A DNA stretch of 64,000 bases, from NCBI RefSeq assembly GCF_036711975.1, contig NC_091971.1, forward strand, positions 18,979,501 to 19,043,500, written 5' to 3'. Source of the DNA: Onthophagus taurus. Taxonomy: Eukaryota; Arthropoda; Insecta; Coleoptera; Scarabaeidae. The notes beneath the pieces are model-generated. The model did no database searches, had not been told where the DNA came from, and was given only the letters and a program-made list of their open reading frames with translations. This document shows, piece by piece, positions 45,834-57,545 of this stretch; the first letter of the stretch is position 1; each line of letters starts with the position of its first letter. A program made the position numbers and the translations under genes.

Positions 45834-47499
45834 CGCTTTGAGGTTTTCGACATTAGAATTTATTTAAAAAAAGAGATCGAGCCATCCGTCAGTTGATTTA
45901 AATTCCTTATTCTTGTAAATATTCTTCGAAAAAAGTAAAGATTTTTGCCGATTTGTTTTCCATTCAATGCATGTATTATAAAACAGAATTTTGTTGAGTG
46001 CCGGATTATAAGAGTTGTTAAATCCCAAATTACGAAACGTGTTAGATTAGTGAATATCGGATTAGGGAGTTGTGTTAATGCAACGAGGGGATTCGTTTGT
46101 ATTTTCTGGTATACATTTTCCACAACTTTGATGTTTTCAGTATTCCTATTTTGCTTTGTTATATTTTTTAAAGAAATACGCTTTACAAATGACGTTTTCT
46201 ATTTTCTATATTTATATCCTTTATCACACAAGATTTTATATAAGATATACTTCCTTTTCTTTTGAATATAAAAAGAATCTTATTATGTTACAATATCTTT
46301 TGAAATTGCTTTATGTAACTTCATCAATTTAATTTTTTTCGCAAGATGGCTCATTATATTCAGGATGCTGGTTCAGTTGACACAACTTAAAGAATTTAAA
46401 CTTCCTGATCTTAAATTTATAATTTTACCTTTTAATATCATTTTATCTCTTTTATAAATTGTAATGTATTATTAACTTTTTGTATTGTGGTTGTTTATTC
46501 GACGGACCGTGAAAGTAAAATTGCGAAGTAGCAATTTTAAAACATTTTTCTATAAATAGTGTTTGCTCTAAGGTAGATGTCCTCACGGTCTTCTTCGATA
46601 TGCACAAACAACCGATTTATTTAACATCTACCGTGTACCGATCAGACCGTAACACACGACGTTTTTGTACGTGTCTTCAAGCGTTACCAGGAGCTTTAGA
46701 AACTTCTCTTCCCCCGGAGACAGGAAATACGTTTCGTTGATTTTATTTTCCTTTTTTACACATTCAGATACATTCTTTTATTCGCACTAAAAGTTCTAGT
46801 TTTTTAAAACTTTAATATTTCTTTATCTTAACCTTAAATCACCTTCCCAAATAGACTTAACACATCGTTAAATCGGATAACGTTTACTCGAGATCCCCAT
46901 TACTCCAAGGGGGGGGACATTTAACCGTCGAAAGTGATGGTATAAAATCATCAAATCTAATCACGTTGAGCGGATATTATTAAAAGACGCGTCTTTTATT
47001 GCAAACATTAGACGTCGTTGAAGTAACGGTATTAGACGAATTACTACGTCGACATTACGTATTGAGGAAGCATTTTTTTTGGTGCCGAAAAGAAATATTT
47101 TTTTGTTTTTGGGTGTACACGCCGATTAACCATTCAGAAAATATTTTAATTTTGTTAGTAATTGATTGTGCGTGACCCTGTATAAATTATATAGGTAAAT
47201 GGATGCGCGTGTTTCTTTTTAATAATCGCTTTGTTCACGTTAGCTATTACTAAATTAATGATCATCAGTGGAATTTTTAATTTTGGGTTGCGCAATAACT
47301 CCAAGTAATTCTTTTTTGGGATTGTGTGCGTGTTGTTACACGAGAATTTAATTAATTTTTTTTTGATATCAATCTATTATGTTATATTAAAGATAATATT
47401 TGCGTGTTTAATATAGATAAAAGCGAAGACAAAAAAATCTGTTTATATAAAGTGAATTAATTATTTAAGCAAAGAATTAATTCAATCACCATTAAGATT
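45834..47499. other. Intergenic DNA with a CG-richer unique island
   Basis: No coding frame is supported. 46490-47080 is non-repetitive, less AT-rich and contains a TATAAATAG sequence at about 46552 (plus strand) followed by mixed-composition DNA, which could be a noncoding exon or regulatory region. The rest is AT-rich with nothing recognised. Confidence 0.35.
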
Positions 47500-48460
47500 G
47501 ACTTCGCTTCATCGAGAGGAATGATCGTCGCATTAACCCAATTCCCCAGAAAGAACATTCATAAATGGACATGGACATCGCCTGCCGGCAATGCACATAA
47601 CCAAATAGATCATGTTCTAATAGAAAAAAGAGGAGCATTACACATATTGAATGTAAGGACATACAGGGGAGCTGATTGCGATTCTGATCATTATCTGATT
47701 GGCATATATTATAGAAGCCTCATCAACTAAGAGGACATGACAAGGAAAGACGAAGAAATAAGAGTGCAATACCAACAAACACTAAAAGCACAGCTTGAAC
47801 ACCATGACAGATACAAAAGCTGAAAAGCAAACACCTGAAAATACCTGGAAAGCACTTAAAACCGCTATAATATCAGCTGCAGAGTCAGCAGTAGCTCACA
47901 AACCAAGACGAAGTGGAAATGAATGGTAAGACAGAGACTTTATATAAGTTGTTCACCAACCTAACAAAGATAGAAAAGAATGCATAGAAAGATCAACCAG
48001 AATGAAGAGAACAACATACGAGAACTCCAGAAGAGCAGCTAAAAGGATACTAACAGAAGAAAAGAAGGTACATGAACGTCAAAATGGAAGAAGCGGAGAC
48101 AGACTTCAAAAACAACCATATTAGAGAGGCGTACAGAAACATCAACTTCTTCAAAAAGGATGTAAACAAAGAAGCAATTTCTGTAAGTCCGAAAATGGAA
48201 ACCTACTAACAAAGAAACAGGAGATCTTGAACCAATGGAAACAATACTTCCGAAAACTCCTCACCGGGAATGCATCGCAGGTCCAACATGAACTAAGCCC
48301 AACCGAGAACCCAACAGTGGCAGACTACATATATACCGGCGGAGCTATTAAAATATGGGGGAAAACAACTTATTACCAAGCTATGTACGTATACTAATGG
48401 TGCAGATATGGAAAACAGAAGAGATCCCCGGCGAATGGCGCAACAGCATCATATGCTCTA
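47500..48460 (+). pseudogene. LINE (RTE-like) endonuclease to pre-RT part, left piece of split copy
   Basis: The endonuclease C-terminus is clear: TQFPRKNIHKWTWTSPAG, NAHNQIDHVLIEKRGALHIL, NVRTYRGADCDSDHYLI. After frame changes come AAESAVAHKPRRSGNEW and a lysine-rich linker, and finally RILMVQIWKTEEIPGEWRNS with IIC at the start of the reverse transcriptase. The frame stops where the mariner-like element at 48461 begins, and the LINE resumes at 50944. Stops in the linker show it was already decaying. Confidence 0.85.
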
Positions 48461-50943
48461 CACAGGGTGTTCATTTCAAAACTTTCCACCTTAATTTCTG
48501 TAAATCCGGAAGTTTAAAAAGAAAATCACTGAAATAGGTAAAGAATAAAACCAAGGGGGACAACTTTTTATGCAAAAATTGACTCACTCACTTCAACCCA
48601 CCGCCGCCAGAAACCAACCCCTTAAAAATCTTAAATGAAAAGGGGTGTCAAGTGATACCTCATTTTAAAGGTTTTTTAAGGTACTACATGTTAGTATTTA
48701 TTTGTTTTAAATTGATCGATTCGTTTTCGAAATTTTTGCGAAAATCTTTGTTTTGTATTTCCCGCTTTAATTAATATTAAAAACTTTAATCACCTTCTTA
48801 AAAGCAAGAATAAGTAATCTTTTATTATTAATTTATAAAATTAAATCACCATGTTCGTTTTTACAACGACCATTAAACCTTTATTATTTCGGAGCAATCG
48901 GAAATATTTAAGAAAACTAAACACGTATAATTATAAATTAAATTATAAATTAAACTAAATTTTATTGAAAGTATTTTACATTAAACCTGTATGAAAATTA
49001 CTCTTGACTCGAATGGCCAAAAAAAGGAAAAAAAGAGACGAAATTTTTCTCTTTCTATAAACGAGTTATAGGCAGGCTCACAGTGCGAGAAAAGAATAAA
49101 ATAAAAGTGCAATTCTAAACATAAGTTTATTTGGTTATTACTTAAACAACTTTGTGTTATCCACTTAACAAAGTTATTTAAATAAAACAGCAATAATGGT
49201 TTACAGTTTGCAGGAAATGATTGAAATTGTATTAATGTATGGATCCCAAAATGAATGTGCTCGACGAACTGCCCCAGTTTTTAATGAAAGGCATCCAGAT
49301 AAGAACGTATCTCATACATACGTCCTGAATCTCATGAAGAAATTCACTCAGACTGGGTCCGTTGCCAACATAAAACATAATGAGTCGAGAGTTTTGAATG
49401 AAATCGCTCAACTGGAAGTGTTGGGTCATTTCGGTATCAACCCCAATACTTCATTGCGTCAGGTATCTCGTGCAACTGGTATATTCTTGGGTTCTGTTCA
49501 TAAAGTTGTAAAACTTCACAAATTCCATCCTTATAAATTGAAAATACATCAAGAGCTAACTGAAGACGATTTTGACAGGAGAATACAGTTTTGTGAAGAA
49601 GTGACCACTATTATTAATAATAACAACGTTTTTGTCAAAAATATCTGCTTTAGTGATGAATGCACTTTTTCTTTAAATGGATTTGTAAACGAACATAACT
49701 GCAGATATTGGAGTAATGAAAACCCTCATCTGACTGTAGAAGGGCATACACAATATCCTGAAAAAGTTAATGTATGGGCCGGCATTTTGGGAGACCAAGT
49801 GATTGGTCCAGTGTTTATCGATGGAAATTTAAACGGCGAAGTGTACTTGGATATGTTAGAAAATACTATCAATCCACTAATTACGGAAGCTCTCGAGAAT
49901 CATTTGGATAGAGAAGAAAATGCCTTACTTGATGAGAATGAATTACATTATCAACAAGACGGAGCTCCTCCTCACTATGTTCTCCCAGTACGACAGTGGT
50001 TAGATAATACGTTTTCAAACAGATGGATAGGACGAAGAGGTCCTATAGAATGGCCAGCCAGATCACCAGATTTGACGCTATTAGACTTTTTTTATTTGGT
50101 CATTTAAAGTCTGTTGTATTTACCCCTCAACCTCAAAATTTAGAAGAACTTCGTCAGAGAATTACTGCAGCTTGCCGTGGAATTCAAAGGGAAGTTTTTA
50201 AAAATGTGCGCCGTACTTTTGAACAACGGTTATACCATTGTTTAGCTAATAACGGACAACACTTTGAACAATTATTAAGTTGATTTTCTCTGCAAAAAAT
50301 TTTTGTACATAATTAAATAACTGAAAATACAATAGAACGTTTCAAGCAGTTAAAAGTTGTTTAAGTAATAACCAAATAAACCAAAAAGAAAAGAAAAATT
50401 AAACAGAAATCGTCTTTTCTAAATATCTCTGACAGACGCCAGGCAAGCTAGCCAACGTGGGTATATCATTGTCAAAATAACCTAAATATCAAAGATTTCG
50501 GATTGCTCCGAAATAATAAAGTCGTTGTGTTAATGGTCGTTGTAAAAACGAACATGGTAATTTAATTTTATAAATTAATAATAAAAGATTACTTATTCTT
50601 GCTTTTAAGAAGGTGATTAAAGTTTTTAATATTAATTAAAGCGGGAAATACAAAACAAAGATTTTCGCAAAAATTTCGAAAACGAATCGATCAATTTAAA
50701 AAAAATAAATACTAACATGTAGTACCTTAGAAGACCTTTAAAATGAGGTATCACTTGACACCCCTTTCCATTTAAGATTTTTACGGGGTTGGTTTCTGGC
50801 GGCGGGGGGTTGAAATGAGTGAGTCAATTTTTGCATAAAAAGTTGTCCCCCTTGGTTTTATTCTTTACCTATTTCAGCGATTTTCTTTTTAAACTTCCGG
50901 ATTTACAGAAATTGAGGTGGAAAGTTTTGAAATGAACACCCTG
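48461..50943. mobile_element. 2.5-kb mariner-like element with about 440-bp inverted ends
   Basis: The ends CACAGGGTGTTCATTTC and, in reverse, CAGGGTGTTCATTTC are inverted and nearly identical for about 440 bases (48461-48905 against 50496-50943), both beside TA. The element interrupts a LINE frame at the start of its reverse transcriptase. One transposase gene lies between the arms. High arm identity and a nearly open transposase make it among the youngest transposons in the window. Confidence 0.9.
49196..50283 (+). pseudogene. Mariner-like transposase, nearly intact (one frameshift)
   Basis: A cut-and-paste transposase of about 360 residues. The N-terminal helix-turn-helix DNA-binding part (about 1-110) has YSLQEMIEIVLMYGSQNECA, NERHPDKNVSHTYV, TSLRQVSRATG and VHKVVKLHKFHPYK. 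The DDE/D domain has CFSDECTFSL (first D), LHYQQDGAPPHYV (second D) and ARSPDLTLLDFF with a third D 42 residues after the second (41 between), a DD41D-type spacing. The first frame ends at 50107. The C-terminal part (50023-50283: FGHLKSVVFTPQP, QRITAACRGIQREVF, NGQHFEQLL) is one frame off, because the T run at 50087-50093 is one base short of what would keep the frame. That could be a real mutation or a homopolymer error. Confidence 0.88.
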
Positions 50944-51180
50944 TATATAGAAAGGATGATAAACTCAAATGTGAGAGTTATAAGGGAATAACGCTGCTTA
51001 ACACAGCATATAAAGTACTCACTATAATTATCAGAGACAAACTAGAAATACACCCAAAACATCATAGGAGAATACCAAGCGGACTTCAGATCGAGTAGAT
51101 CAACAATTGATCAGCACTTCACTACCAGGCAACTCTATGACAAATTTTGGGACATGCAGACGATCTTAACACACTATCGA
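50944..51180 (+). pseudogene. LINE reverse transcriptase, right piece of the split copy
   Basis: Continues the LINE of 47500-48460 across the mariner insertion: RKDDKLKCESYKGITLLNTA, YKVLTIIIRDKL, then after frameshifts GEYQADFRSSRSTIDQ. This is the fingers region of the RTE-type reverse transcriptase (KKGDKxxCxNYRGITLLNxAYK, GEYQAGFRPGRSTIDQ). It ends before the catalytic YADD box. Confidence 0.8.
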
Positions 51181-51189
51181 CGGGAAATG

Positions 51190-51330
51190 CAGAAAGAAGT
51201 AATCCACTCTTGCTTGATGAAAGCATAATACCGTGGAGAAGCAAGTTAGCGTTCAAGGTGTACAACGCGCCAAAATTATAAAATATGATGTTCTCTTACG
51301 AATGGTGTATGAAGTGTGAAGTAGAGATGT
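51190..51330 (+). pseudogene. piggyBac transposase scrap
   Basis: NPLLLDESIIPWRSKLAFKVYNAPKL followed, one frame over, by KYDVLLRMVYEV. This is the PGBD4-like catalytic block (LSxDESMxPWRGRLxFRxYNPxKxxKYGxLVRMV). About 45 codons only. Confidence 0.6.
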
Positions 51331-51765
51331 GCAACCAACGTTTTTAATTTTTCTTTAATTACCACCTTTAACATTTTACCGAACGCCGGACAGAACGGTA
51401 TATGGAACAATAGCTTGCATTGAGGTTTCGAATGTTTTTACAAATAAACAAAAGGTATTTCATTTCATCTGCGATAAAAAAAGATGTGTAATTGTCTTTT
51501 ATCTATCTTGATACAGAGAAGATGTGTGGGAGCCTGTTTATAAAGACGTTCAAAATCTCTTTATAACTTCTACAATCCTACGTTAAACCGCTACGTTTTA
51601 TGGGAACATAATTGTAATTTGCAACTGAAGATTCAGATTTGGTTAAGGCATTGAAAAAGCAAACATCAGCTGCGTTGCAAAAAACGATTTCAATCTCAAC
51701 AGTTGCATTACATAGCCTTGTTTTTGGATCCTAACTTAATCTCAGAGCATAGCGACCGCGATTAT

Positions 51766-52708
51766 GTTTGACACACGATTTCTAAAGAAAGGAGTAGTAC
51801 AACACCCTTGGCAAGTTATTTTAAAAGGTGGCCTGTTTAGTCAAGTTTCCAAAATGGTACAACACTTTCCATTTTTCTTTTCATAAAAAATATTACTGCC
51901 TATTTTTCTGCAAAAAACACGTTATTTAAAAAATTCTTACTTTCGTATGCTATTTGTATTTACTCTCAGTCAATATCTATGAACTACAAAATGGGGTTTC
52001 AACAAGATGGTTGCTCTTATGTTTTGCAAAAGGACTGTTTCAAATAAGGTTAACCTAAAGACAAAATTAAACAAACAAAAGGAATTATTAATTTTATAGC
52101 ATTATTTTCTTAAAACTAACGCAAATGCTCAAATTGTTTGCCGTCTGCACTAATACAAGCTTTGCATCGTCGCAGAAAAGATCTTTTTGCTAGTTGTGCA
52201 AATCTCTTTGCATTTATTTCTTCTGCTGCTGTATAAATATTGTGGCACAGTTCGGCAACATTTTCAAACAGTGTAGGTTTAACAACTGTTTCTTTTATGC
52301 AATCCTAATAAAAAAAATCAAGGGGATTTATGCCCAGAGAATGAGAAGGCCACGAAATCGAACCAAGACGCCTAATCCATTTTTCTGGCTATTCTGTATG
52401 CAATACCGTACAGGACAAGCATAATGAGCTGGGCAACCAGCTTGCTGAAACCACATTTCTCTGTAGATATTGAGTGGCACATCTTCTAAGAAACTTGTTA
52501 AATTATTTTGGAGGAAATACAAATAACATACGAAAGTATAAATTTTTTAAATAACGCGTTTTTTGCAGAAAAACAGGCAATAATATAATAGGAAAATTAA
52601 TAGGAAAAGAAAAATGGCAAGTGTTATACCATTTTGGAATCTTGACTAAACAGGCCATCTTGCCAAGGGTGTTGTACTACTCCTTTGTTTAGAAATCGTG
52701 TGTCAAAC
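51766..52708. mobile_element. Internally deleted mariner-like element, about 190-bp inverted ends
   Basis: TTTGACACACGATTTCTAAA on the left matches the right end in reverse for about 190 bases, including GGAGTAGTACAACACCC and AAAAAACGCGTTATTTAAAA-like stretches. Inside, the minus strand keeps WFQQAGCPAHYACPVR (second catalytic aspartate replaced by Ala; 52328-52522) and then, near 52100-52310, LFENVAELCHNIYTAAEEIN with CKACISADGKQFEHLR, the C-terminus of a mariner-like transposase. The N-terminal two thirds are deleted. Confidence 0.82.
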
Positions 52709-53153
52709 TAAATAGACATAAATTCTTTCAACCTTTAACTCAATCAAACTAATACATTTTTTTTTGTAAAACTAATGACTTTTGTTGTTTGATTTGTGAC
52801 TGCTACCGTCTTTTTCCGAAAATAAGACATCCTCCGAAAATAAGCCCTATCGTGATATTCGGAACTTTTTATAAAATAAGATATCCTCCGAAAATAAGCC
52901 CTAGTTAAAATAATGCAACAAAAAGAATTCGTTAAAAAATGCTGTTGATTTATTAAGTATAAATAATAATATGTTTAGCTTTCCTTTCGTGAATTCTTTT
53001 CTCTTTCTTTAAGAAACTAATTGTACAATTTTTCTTCTAAAACACACGATATATTGAATGTGCTTTAAAGTACAAAATAAGGGATTTACCCGAGTGGTAT
53101 ATAAGTAAAAACCCTGACAGTGAGGCACAATGCACTTGTACGCACCATCGAAG

Positions 53154-54167
53154 GTCCACGCTGTTCACACTACAGAACAGAGGGTATACGGCGTTCAACG
53201 TAAATAATTTCAGTCTTGTAAGTCTGATTATTTCCTCATACGTAATTTTATTTAAAAATAAAGTGAATAATTTTTAACCCCAGTTAAAATGAGTACAAAA
53301 CGAAAGAGCTATTCCGTCGAGTACAAAAAGGGAGTCGTGGAAGACTCCAGGGGTGTAAATCTTGTAGCATTCTGCAAAGAGAAGATGCTGGATCTCCGTA
53401 TGGTTCGTAAATGGCGTGCAGACTACGATTACCTGTGTCAACTGGTGGACCAAGCAAATGAGAAAAAACGCAAAGTTGGATCAGGTCGGCAGTCCACGCT
53501 GTTCACACTACAGAACAGAGGGTATACGGCGTTCAACGTAAATAATTTCAGTCTTGTAAGTCTGATTATTTCCTCATACGTAATTTTATTTAAAAATAAA
53601 GTGAATAATTTTTAACCCCAGTTAAAATGAGTACAAAACGAAAGAGCTATTCCGTCGAGTACAAAAAGGGAGTCGTGGAAGACTCCAGGGGTGTAAATCT
53701 TGTAGCATTCTGCAAAGAGAAGATGCTGGATCTCCGTATGGTTCGTAAATGGCGTGCAGACTACGATTACCTGTGTCAACTGGTGGACCAAGCAAATGAG
53801 AAAAAACGCAAAGTTGGATCAGGTCGGCAGTCCACGCTGTTCACACTACAGAACAGAGGGTATACGGCGTTCAACGTAAATAATTTCAGTCTTGTAAGTC
53901 TGATTATTTCCTCATACGTAATTTTATTTAAAAATAAAGTGAATAATTTTTAACCCCAGTTAAAATGAGTACAAAACGAAAGAGCTATTCCGTCGAGTAC
54001 AAAAAGGGAGTCGTGGAAGACTCCAGGGGTGTAAATCTTGTAGCATTCTGCAAAGAGAAGATGCTGGATCTCCGTATGGTTCGTAAATGGCGTGCAGACT
54101 ACGATTACCTGTGTCAACTGGTGGACCAAGCAAATGAGAAAAAACGCAAAGTTGGATCAGGTCGGCA
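53154..54167 (+). repeat. Three perfect 338-bp tandem copies
   Basis: Copies start at 53154, 53492 and 53830. Each contains the 5' leader, the ATG (53289, 53627, 53965) and 67-68 codons of the transposase N-terminus. I see no differences between copies, so the triplication is very recent or an assembly artefact. In the first two copies the frame runs on into the next leader and stops after 108 codons. Confidence 0.95.
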
Positions 54168-55225
54168 GTCGTTATTTTCTGAGTTGGAAGATTTCATCTG
54201 GGAATGGATTGCAGGCAGGAGAGCTATGGCTTTGGTTGTGCGCAGCAATTGAATTTGATATATCCACAGAATAATTTAAAACATCGTCACACTGGTTGGA
54301 CAACTTCCTTAAACGATATGAACTGTCTCTAAGGAGATCAACAACATTGTTTAAGCTGGAAGACAATGAAGTTGTTAAGCGTGCACTTGCGTTTAAACTT
54401 TTTGTTGATGGCATCGATTTTTCGAAATACTAACTCTCCAACATGATTGCTATGGATGAGACCGCGGTATTCCTAGGCCAAGGAGCTCAACCGACAGTTC
54501 ACCACAAGGCTTCTTCGTCAATTTACGTTCCTTCTACCTGTTACGATAGTGCACGTGTTACCTGTATTTTGGCGATTCGTCTAGATGGCAAGAAAGTATC
54601 GCCATTTTTAATCACTAAAGGTAAAAAAGACCAGATTCAACGTGTTTCAGGAATTTATGTCATTGAAAGTGAAAAAGCCTGGTGCACCCAAGCAGTTATA
54701 AGAAAGTGGGTTGATTTTATGCTGCCACCACTGTTGAGGGGTCAGAATAGAGGTTTACTAGTTTGGGATTCACCCAGTACTCACCGCGTTAAAGACATGA
54801 AAAACTTTCTTGCTGAGAGGAAGATTGATTAAATAATGATTCCGGCAGAATGACTGGTTACCTCCAGACACTTGACATTGCAATAAACAAGCCATTCAAG
54901 GATCATTCGCAGATGGAAATCAATGAATATATTGAAAACAGAATGGTGAGAAATCATCGAGGTAATTTTGTAAAACCAGGCTTACAAGAAGTTGTGAATT
55001 GGGTAAAAAATTCATGGGACAAAATAACTGATAATGATGTTTCCAATGCACTACGAACAGGCTACTTACACAAGAAGTATTAATTTAACGATAGCTATAT
55101 CGCAAGACATGAGAAATTCGGACCAATGATTCAACAGGAAATGGATTTGAAAGAAAATCAGAATATAATTCAGAATTTTATTTATGACGATGTTCCAGAA
55201 GAAGATAACATGACTGTAATTGAAT
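53965..55225 (+). pseudogene. Tigger-type transposase, broken
   Basis: The third copy of the N-terminus (MSTKRKSYSVEYKKGVVEDS, MVRKWRADYDYLCQLVDQAN) continues into the CENP-B-like part with frameshifts. DDE_1 parts follow: NMIAMDETAVFLG (first D, frame 54443-54832), RGLLVWDSPSTHRVKDMKNF (second D), then one frame over MTGYLQTLDIAINKPFK (third D; 54850-55083) and EYIENRMVRNHRGNF. The short acidic tail near 55200 (DDVPEEDNMTVIE) is the usual C-terminus. At least three frame breaks make it inactive. Confidence 0.88.
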
Positions 55226-55809
55226 AAATTTAAATTTCTGTATTCTGTGTAAAATAAATATTAAATAAAAATATATAAATATACGCGTATTTTAGACCAA
55301 AAAAGTCTTATTTTCGAAAACGACGGTATAGCAGCATGGTTCATAAGGAACACATTATTAAAAAAAATCACTATTAAATTGCGAACATTTTTGACCGTAA
55401 TACCTAAAGATATGGTGTACGGGAAGGATTTTTAACATTTTCAAAAATATGTCTATTACCACTTAACTAAGAGACATAAAATTTTTTCTTATTTTTACCA
55501 AAACAGGTATGAGTTGGCCTCTCACCCGGTGCCCGCTTGACGTTGAGTTTCGGGACATCCTGTATATTGCGGACAAGGAAAACCATTATTGCAAACAATC
55601 ACAGCACTTCTAGAACCATATGTAAATTTGTAGCACCACTTGTACATGGATAATTATTATAATAGTGTACACAGTTAGTTGTGGGATGATTAGCATAAAT
55701 AGAGGAGAGCTTGAAGAATGTTAGGTTTACACGAGGTGATTCTACTTTCAGCCGTCGTGAGGACATTTTACTGCAATGCTGGCAATCAAAAAGATAGGTT
55801 GAATGATTT

Positions 55810-56115
55810 CTACGATACATTCAGTCGAGATAATTGAAAACCATTTGTATATAACTTTTTACAAAATCGTTTTGAGGATCGTTGGATAGCTAATAACGAA
55901 CCCCATAAATAACCTCCCCGTTCGCCCGATATCACCCCATTAGATTTTTTCTTCGTGGTCCTACAAATGATATCGTGTATGCTACACCGATTACAACAAA
56001 GGAAGAATGCCAAGAAAGATTCGTGATGCATTGCGATCTCTTTCTTCGGAAGAAATTCGGAGTGCCACTTATGCCGGGTTTTTAAATAGAATTCATAAAT
56101 GTTTGGAAGTTGAAG
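55810..56115 (+). pseudogene. Mariner-like transposase C-terminal remnant
   Basis: Plus strand: FEDRWIANNEPHK and PPRSPDITPLDFF, then after a frame shift RIRDALRSLSSEEIRSATYA, GFLNRIHKCLEVE. This is the part around the third catalytic residue of DUF4817-type mariner transposases (RWIGRxGPxxWPPRSPDLTPLDFF). It is another, older relative of the 49196-50283 gene. Confidence 0.7.
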
Positions 56116-56227
56116 TTCGAACATTTACTATAGTTATATCAATTCTTCATTCTTGTCTTTTATTTTTCATTTATATTGTTACATATAGGACCTTCATTTC
56201 TCTTCTGCTGTTATAAGTTTTATTCTA

Positions 56228-57545
56228 TAATAATAATAATAATAATAACTTTATTATCCCAACAGAAATTTGTTTTCCAAAAAGAGAGATAATATTATAA
56301 ACAACATAATTAAGCCTAAGAACGTACATTAATTGACATAATAAGAAGTAAATATATACAAACAAAAAGAAAAAGAAAGAAAACATATTCAATGAAAAAT
56401 GAAATAACAACAATTTAACAAACTGCTAAGTTAAACATCGAAGAATGATACACATTCGGTCGTATTAGCAGCTCGCATTAATTTGTTGAATGGGGAATTT
56501 AGTCCAATATTTGTGTGACCGCGATTGGTAGTAAAAACATTAAAGTCACGAGCACCAAACCTCGGAACTTTTATATTCAATTGCGACAAAACACCCGATG
56601 CAACCACCACACCCGACATCACATCCCGAACAAATCTTGCTGACATACACTTCCTTCTGTCTTCAAGGCTCTGGAGTCCATAACGATGTGAGAGGTATGG
56701 ATAGTTCAATTCCCCTCGAGGCGGATAATGACCAAAGTCCAGGAAATGCATGAATCTAACAAATTTACGTTGTACCCTCTCGATGGTGGTGATGTACTTT
56801 AAATAAGATGGTGACCAAACAATACAGCAATATTCAAGTTTGCTTCTTACGAGTGTAAAGTAGAGTTTTATTATTGTGTTTATATGAGCAAATTCAAAAC
56901 TATTTCTCGTTATAAATCCAAGTGTTCTGAGGGCGTTCGTCGACGTCTTGTCAACATGTACATTGAAAGACAAACCAGTGTCGAACCATACACCGAGATC
57001 CCTCACCACAGAAATGCGCGATAGGCAGTCAATCCCAAGTTCAAAATTAAAAATGATGGTGTTACGTTTCTGGCTATATGTCATTACCTGACATTTGGAA
57101 GTATTCAGAATCAATCTATTAGTGGTACACCACGAATAGAGTTTATTTAAGTCCAACTGAAGTGAAATGCAATCCTGTTCACTACCAATAGTAGTAAACA
57201 ACTTCAGATCATCTGCGTACAATAGGGCATTGGTGCTAAAGCTTATTGGTAAGTCATTCACAAAAATATTGAACAGTAGAGGGCCAAGTATGGATCCTTG
57301 AGGTACACCACTAGTAACGCTTATTTTTTTCGATTTAATACCAGCCAACTCGACGTATTGTCTTCGATTTGACACATAGGATGACAGAAGCCGTATAAGA
57401 GAACAATCACACCCAAACTTCTCCAACTTATTATGAAAGTGTGTGGAGATCGGGCTTTGAGGAGAATTTTTGAATGCAGGCCTGAGCCATCTTGCTGTAT
57501 CTTCGAAAGTAGCAAATTCCTTCGTTTTGATGTTAATCACAAAGT
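56228..57545 (-). pseudogene. 5'-truncated CR1/Jockey-group LINE, open reverse transcriptase frame
   Basis: A 369-codon open frame on the minus strand (56431-57540) covers the palm and thumb of a reverse transcriptase: [44 protein letters not shown] (catalytic box), LNTSKCQVMTYS, VRDLGVWFDTGLSFNVHVDK, and a C-terminal ALRTLGFITRNS, KLEYCCIVWSP. The 3' UTR ends in an (AAT/ATT)n tail at 56229-56250. The fingers region and endonuclease are absent, so it is a dead but fairly young 5'-truncated insertion. Confidence 0.9.

Larger units (their letters stand above)
52806..55326. mobile_element. 2.5-kb Tigger/pogo-type element with internally triplicated 5' part
   Basis: Ends TACCGTCTTTTTCCGAAAAT and, in reverse, TACCGTCGTTTTCGAAAATA are inverted and include the TA target; AAAATAAGAC follows in both. 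A second CCGAAAATAAGCCCTA motif repeats within the left end. The body carries a Tigger-type transposase with a broken frame and a perfect 338-bp tandem triplication of its leader and N-terminus. Confidence 0.88.

Noticed and set aside
51600..51765. hAT-like C-terminal block (HYIALFLDP)
   Set aside because: Too short and without further hAT motifs; left unassigned.
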